Assembly: GCA_022360595.1 (NCBI GenBank)
Contig: JAKSCN010000386.1
Span: 1-10,791 of the forward strand
Direction: 5' to 3'
DNA: 10,791 nucleotides
DNA from: Chromatiales bacterium
GTDB lineage: Bacteria > Pseudomonadota > Gammaproteobacteria > Chromatiales > Chromatiaceae
Shown: piece by piece, positions 6,995 to 10,791 of the stretch
Position numbering within the stretch: the first letter of the stretch is position 1
How the letters are laid out: the number at the start of each line of letters is the position of its first letter
Program-made: the position numbers and the translations under genes
The notes under the pieces: generated by a model
The model's database searches: none
Told to the model about the DNA's origin: nothing
Seen by the model: the letters and a program-made list of their open reading frames with translations, nothing else

Positions 6995-8470
6995 ATGAGA
7001 TCAATTGGGTTGATAATTGCCGGGGCAGTGATGGCCTCTCTCCCCTTCAACGCTGTATTGGCGCAATCCGCGGTAGATACCGCGCCAACCACAGACTTCA
7101 CCAAACCGGAGCCTCAAGAGGGGCGGCCCGGTGGCGCCACAACACACCATAAAAAATTCAACAAAAACGCATTCTCCCACGCCTCGGCCAATATGAGCTT
7201 TGAGCGGGAGATCAACTTCAAGGTGGGTAACGGTTTTTTTAAGCGGTTGTGGGTGACCGCCCCAGCCTCTACTCAGGCTTCAGATGGCTTGGGGCCGCTT
7301 TACAATGCCCGCTCCTGCCAGCGCTGTCATCTGAAAGATGGGCGTGGCCATCCACCCAATGGCACAGACGACAATGCCGTCTCCATGTTTCTACGCCTGA
7401 GTATTCCGCCGCAGAATGATGAACAACGTAAATTGCTGGCTGAGCACCGGGTCAATAATATCCCTGATCCCAATTACGGCACTCAACTGCAGGACTTTGC
7501 CATTGCCGGGCAGGTGATCGAAGGCCGGATGCAGATCAGCTACGAGGAGATACCCGTTGAGCTGGCCGGGGGTGAGGTGGTCAGTCTGCGTAAACCGGCC
7601 TATTCCGTGACCAATCTCGGTTATGGCCCGCTGCACCCAGAGGCGCAACTATCCCCGCGGATTGCACCACAGATGATCGGGCTGGGGTTGTTGGAGGCGA
7701 TCGATGAGCAGGATATCTTGGCGCTGGCCGATCCTGACGATGCCAATGATGACGCCATTTCGGGGCGTCCCAATCGGGTCTGGAGTTCCAGCGAAAAGCG
7801 CGTCATGCTGGGTCGGTTTGGTCTGAAGGCAGGCGCCGCCAGTGTCGATGAGCAGTCCCAGGGCGCTTTTGCCGGTGACATCGGCATCTCAACCGTGCTG
7901 CACCCGGGCGGCTATGGTGAGTGTACGGAGAAGCAAGAGGCATGTCGCAAAGCGCCAACCGGTAATAGTCCACAATACAATAACCTGGAAGCGGAGCAGC
8001 GTGTCACGGACCTGGTTGCTTTCTATTCGCGTAATTTGGCGGTACCGGCGCGACGCGATCATGCTGACCCCCAAGTGTTGGCCGGTAAAAAACTCTTCTA
8101 TGACATCGGCTGCATCGCTTGCCATAATCCAAAGTTTGTCACGCGCAGTGAGGGTGTGGAGCCAGAGCAGGCTGGGCAACTGATCTGGCCCTATACCGAT
8201 ATGTTGCTGCACGATATGGGCGAAGGCCTGGCCGACAATCGCCCCGAGGGCGTTGCCAACGGTCGTGAATGGCGCACCGCCCCGCTTTGGGGGATAGGGT
8301 TGACACCGGTGGTGAATGGCCACAGCTACTATCTGCACGATGGCCGGGCGCGCAGCCTGCTGGAAGCGATATTGTGGCATGGTGGCGAAGCAACCAAGCA
8401 GCGTGAGGCGGTTAGGCAACTGAGTAAACCGGAGCGCGAAGCGTTACTGCGCTTTGTGTCATCACTATGA
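6995..8470 (+). CDS. Di-haem c-type oxidoreductase (COG3488 'thiol oxidoreductase' / DHOR family)
   Basis: This 491-residue periplasmic protein has a Sec signal peptide ending around VLA (residue 23). Two CxxCH haem c sites are visible: CQRCH (108-112), in the family phrase DGLGPLYNARSCQRCHLKDGRG, and CIACH (373-377), in a second cytochrome-like domain. A non-haem cysteine pair (C310, C317, in YGECTEKQEAC) is also typical of the family. The C-terminal stretch SYYLHDGRARSLLEAI, followed by LWHGGEA, recalls MauG and di-haem peroxidases. The 'thiol oxidoreductase' name is historical and the reaction is not established; electron transfer or peroxidase-like chemistry on an iron-related substrate is the reasonable range. 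AGGA lies 7 nt before the ATG. Its stop overlaps the second imelysin start by 4 nt (ATGA). Haem attachment requires cytochrome c maturation proteins encoded elsewhere. Confidence 0.92.
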   Translation: MRSIGLIIAGAVMASLPFNAVLAQSAVDTAPTTDFTKPEPQEGRPGGATTHHKKFNKNAFSHASANMSFEREINFKVGNGFFKRLWVTAPASTQASDGLGPLYNARSCQRCHLKDGRGHPPNGTDDNAVSMFLRLSIPPQNDEQRKLLAEHRVNNIPDPNYGTQLQDFAIAGQVIEGRMQISYEEIPVELAGGEVVSLRKPAYSVTNLGYGPLHPEAQLSPRIAPQMIGLGLLEAIDEQDILALADPDDANDDAISGRPNRVWSSSEKRVMLGRFGLKAGAASVDEQSQGAFAGDIGISTVLHPGGYGECTEKQEACRKAPTGNSPQYNNLEAEQRVTDLVAFYSRNLAVPARRDHADPQVLAGKKLFYDIGCIACHNPKFVTRSEGVEPEQAGQLIWPYTDMLLHDMGEGLADNRPEGVANGREWRTAPLWGIGLTPVVNGHSYYLHDGRARSLLEAILWHGGEATKQREAVRQLSKPEREALLRFVSSL

Positions 8471-9531
8471 GAATACAGGTTTTAGCAGCAGGGCTGCTGT
8501 TGAGCTGCTCACTGGCAACACCGCTGTGGGCGAAAAGTACATCACCGGCCAATTTTGAGGCGGTCGCGGATCAGCACATCCTGCCGGCCTATAAACGCTT
8601 GTCGGAACAGACCGAATATCTGGCAAAAATGGTCACGGGGTATTGTGAGCTGTCCTACACCGGGCCGGTGGTCGAGTTGCAGCGCCAGTTCCACGCCAGC
8701 ATGGACGCTTGGCAGGCGATACAGCATATTCGTTTCGGGCCGGCGCAGTTTCAACTGCGCAGCAATCGCATGCAGATGTGGCCGGATAAGCGAAACTCAG
8801 TAAGTAAGCACTTACGTCGTTTGATGGAGAAGCAGGATAAGGAGATTCTCAAGGCTGATAAATTTGCGGCTGCCAGTGTTGCCGTTCAAGGCTTCAGTGC
8901 GTTGGAGCGGCTGCTATTCACCAAACAGTCCAAAGAGCCGGAAGCGGCTAAATACCGATGTGCCCTGCTCAAAGCCATTACTGCGAATTTGGCGCAGATG
9001 TCGGCGGGGATCTATCGTGAATGGCGCGAAGGTGAGGCCCCCTTTCGTCAGATTCTATTGACCGCTACGAACGGCAATGATTTCTATGAGAGTGATCAGG
9101 AGCTGGCCTCTACCCTACTCAATAATCTACATACCCAACTGAAGCTGATCCTGGAGCAGAAGCTGCAACGCCCCCTGGGCAAGAGTGTTGAGCGGGCCAA
9201 GGGTAAGCGCGCCGAATCCTGGCGCAGCCATCGCGCCAGTCGCAATATTGAGCACAACTTTCGTGGACTCCATAAACTCTATCGGACGGCTTTTGCCGAG
9301 CGTCTGGCTGGCCATCCTCTAGGTGAGTCGTTAGACAGTGGTTTTCAACGGGGCTTGGAGCAACTCGCACAATTGAGGCAGCCGCTCTCTCAGGCGGTCG
9401 CTGACCCCGGGCAGCGCGCCGAGGTGGAGAAGTTGGTGGCGGTGGTGATAGAACTGAAAGCCCTGGTTGCCGATAAGTTGCCCAAAGAGCTGGGATTGTC
9501 CCTCGGTTTTAACAGTCTGGATGGAGATTGA
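8467..9531 (+). CDS. Second imelysin-family protein with altered GxHxxE motif
   Basis: This 354-residue exported protein, shorter than the first imelysin, has an N-terminal signal peptide (hydrophobic residues about 4-20, likely cut after LWA; an LLSC at 11-14 gives a weak lipoprotein alternative). It shares the helical imelysin architecture: FHASMDAWQAIQHIRFGP (75-92), then VQGFSALERLLF, and SWRSHRASRNIEHNF (251-265). The motif reads GFSALE (142-147), so the histidine of GxHxxE is serine. Similar loss of this histidine, as I recall, occurs in the imelysin that follows DHOR genes in other bacteria, suggesting a distinct ligand or a partner role rather than decay. The start overlaps the upstream stop as ATGA, and no Shine-Dalgarno sequence is visible, so translation probably depends on reinitiation. 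Family assignment is firm; biochemical role is unknown. Confidence 0.9.
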   Translation: MRIQVLAAGLLLSCSLATPLWAKSTSPANFEAVADQHILPAYKRLSEQTEYLAKMVTGYCELSYTGPVVELQRQFHASMDAWQAIQHIRFGPAQFQLRSNRMQMWPDKRNSVSKHLRRLMEKQDKEILKADKFAAASVAVQGFSALERLLFTKQSKEPEAAKYRCALLKAITANLAQMSAGIYREWREGEAPFRQILLTATNGNDFYESDQELASTLLNNLHTQLKLILEQKLQRPLGKSVERAKGKRAESWRSHRASRNIEHNFRGLHKLYRTAFAERLAGHPLGESLDSGFQRGLEQLAQLRQPLSQAVADPGQRAEVEKLVAVVIELKALVADKLPKELGLSLGFNSLDGD

Positions 9532-9536
9532 GAGCC

Positions 9537-10643
9537 GTGCTGAATCGACGGAATTTTCTGCTCGCTGGTGCAGCGGGGTTTTGCCTGAGCCCTTTGTCGC
9601 TGTCGGCTAAAACAGAGACGCCAAAGCTGCTGAGTTGCCGGGGCGATGGAGAGGGACACTATTTTCTAACGGGTATAACGGCATCCGGCACAGTGACGTT
9701 TGATATCCAGCTACCCGGGCGTGGCCACAGTGCCGTGTTTCGTCCAGTCTCGAGTGAGGCGGTGGTGTTTGCCCGTCGGCCTGATGATTTTCTCTGGGTG
9801 GTGGATATCACCACGGGTAAGGTGGTGGCCCAGGTGACAGCACCTGATGAGCGCCACTTCTACGGACATGGTGTGTTTGATGCCGATGGACGGCTGCTCT
9901 ATGCCACCGAGAATGACTTTGAAACCGGGCAAGGGGTCATTGGGGTCTATGATGCCGCAGACGGTTACCGCCGGGTTGGTGAGTTCCCCAGCCAGGGGGT
10001 CGGCCCCCATGAATTGAAACTGCTGGGTGATGGCAAGACGCTGGTCATCGCCAACGGTGGGATACGCACTCACCCTGATCTGGGGCGGCGTAAGCTCAAC
10101 ATCCCCGAGATGCAGCCCAATCTGGCCTATCTGGATAGCACCAGCGGCAAGTTGCTGGGGCGTTATCAACCACCGCAAAAGTGGCACAAACTGAGTATTC
10201 GCCACCTGGACGTACAGGGGGATACGGTCTGCATCGGCATGCAGTATCAGGGTAGATCGGCCGAGCAGCTGCCCCTGGTGGCACTGCATCGTGGTGAAGA
10301 TGAGTTGCAGTTTGTACGGGCCCCGGATCTTATCCAGAAGCGTATGAAGAATTACTGTGGAAGTGTCTGCATTGAGACCGCGGGCGAGACCTTTGCGGTC
10401 TCTTCTCCGCGCGGCAATCTGGTTACCTTCTGGTCAGTCAGTGATGGCCGTTATCTCGACAGTGTGGATGTGGCCGACGGTTGTGGTGTGGCGACAGGCA
10501 ACGGTGGTTTCTGGTTGAGTAGTGGTGAAGGTGAGCTATACCGCCAATCTGATGATGGCTTGGTTAGGGTGCCGGTATCGGGTGTGGTGAAGGGGGGTAC
10601 CGTTCGGTGGGATAATCACCTAAGTAGTTCTATTCAGATCTAA
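9537..10643 (+). CDS. DUF1513 protein with twin-arginine signal
   Basis: This 368-residue protein belongs to the DUF1513 family, which by its repeated strand pattern is probably a beta-propeller. The N-terminus has NRRNFLLAG followed by a hydrophobic stretch ending at LSLSA, a good Tat signal; the protein should therefore be exported folded, perhaps with a bound cofactor. Family phrases include LPGRGHSAVFRP, ERHFYGHGVF, GVGPHELKLL, VIANGGIRTHPDLGR, LNIPEMQPNLAYLD and LSIRHLDV; the repeated histidines could bind metal. The GTG at 9537 is preferred to an in-frame TTG at 9528 because GGAG (9523-9526) lies 10 nt before it. The gene starts 5 nt after the second imelysin stop and ends the operon. 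It regularly accompanies imelysin and DHOR genes in other bacteria, but its reaction is unknown. Confidence 0.88.
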   Translation: MLNRRNFLLAGAAGFCLSPLSLSAKTETPKLLSCRGDGEGHYFLTGITASGTVTFDIQLPGRGHSAVFRPVSSEAVVFARRPDDFLWVVDITTGKVVAQVTAPDERHFYGHGVFDADGRLLYATENDFETGQGVIGVYDAADGYRRVGEFPSQGVGPHELKLLGDGKTLVIANGGIRTHPDLGRRKLNIPEMQPNLAYLDSTSGKLLGRYQPPQKWHKLSIRHLDVQGDTVCIGMQYQGRSAEQLPLVALHRGEDELQFVRAPDLIQKRMKNYCGSVCIETAGETFAVSSPRGNLVTFWSVSDGRYLDSVDVADGCGVATGNGGFWLSSGEGELYRQSDDGLVRVPVSGVVKGGTVRWDNHLSSSIQI

Positions 10644-10735
10644 TCCAAGGACCTCCTTCGGGGCTAACCTGGTGATTTGACCAGTGGCAACCCCCCTTTC
10701 TTCTACGTTTTATTGATTCTCGTCAATGCTGCATC

Positions 10736-10749
10736 TCATTCGCGAATGA
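10736..10749. repeat. Perfect 14-bp inverted repeat, possible operator
   Basis: TCATTCG and CGAATGA meet without a spacer, forming a perfect palindrome about 90 nt after the last stop codon. It partly resembles divergent Fur-type ATCATT/AATGAT half-sites. The remainder of the 148-nt region after the last gene shows no ORF and no convincing T-tailed terminator. Regulatory function is an inference. Confidence 0.4.
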
Positions 10750-10767
10750 TAGTGTTTCGTATTATTA

Positions 10768-10791
10768 TTGACATTCCAATAAGAATGCTTA
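10768..10791 (+). promoter_or_regulatory. Partial promoter (-35 element) for a gene beyond the window
   Basis: A perfect TTGACA (10768-10773) lies in an AT-rich stretch. A -10 with normal spacing would begin at 10790-10791, where the window ends with TA. The following AATAAGAATGCTTA (10778-10791) could be the left part of another Fur-like element, but it is cut. Only the -35 is actually seen. Confidence 0.35.

Noticed and set aside
7889..8419. Minus-strand open frame opposite the di-haem gene
   Set aside because: No family features, and the sense strand carries conserved haem-protein motifs throughout.
10665..10690. CTGGT/ACCAG hairpin after DUF1513 as the operon terminator
   Set aside because: Only 5 bp, with no T-run following, so it is not a credible intrinsic terminator.

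Overview
The window looks like chromosomal DNA of a gammaproteobacterium with moderate GC content, probably marine or sediment-dwelling. The basis is protein character: a Tag glycosylase with gammaproteobacterial-type zinc ligands, an LbtU-type siderophore porin, and an imelysin/di-haem oxidoreductase/DUF1513 cluster of the sort found in gammaproteobacteria. The lineage is an inference from family resemblance, not from a search. No tRNA, rRNA, IS element or CRISPR array was recognised.

Left third (1-3184), all on the minus strand. At the edge is a receiver-domain fragment of a response regulator. It has lost its N-terminal half, including the phospho-acceptor region, and abuts or overlaps the 3' end of a GFA/CENP-V-type zinc protein. 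Next is a large membrane-anchored GGDEF-EAL protein. Its cyclase motif and I-site are intact, but its EAL metal site and loop 6 are degenerate. A small VOC (glyoxalase-fold) protein follows.

Middle (3185-4378). The coding strand switches. A four-helix small membrane protein of unknown function is followed 15 nt later by tag (3-methyladenine DNA glycosylase I). Between tag and the next gene lie a hairpin containing a perfect DnaA-box 9-mer, a -35/-10 promoter and a near-consensus Fur box.

Right part (4485-10643), all on the plus strand. This appears to be a Fur-repressed iron operon of five exported proteins: an outer-membrane LbtU-like porin with a periplasmic coiled coil, an imelysin (M75) protein with an intact GxHxxE motif, a di-haem c-type oxidoreductase, a second imelysin whose motif histidine is replaced, and a Tat-exported DUF1513 protein. 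The last three overlap or abut and are probably translationally coupled. A strong intrinsic terminator lies between the first imelysin and the di-haem protein, so the operon is split into a probably well-expressed porin-imelysin half and a read-through-dependent half. The likely theme is uptake and redox handling of iron or an iron chelate across the outer membrane and periplasm. No inner-membrane permease is visible. The right edge (10644-10791) carries a perfect inverted repeat and a -35 element, probably the control region of another gene beyond the window.
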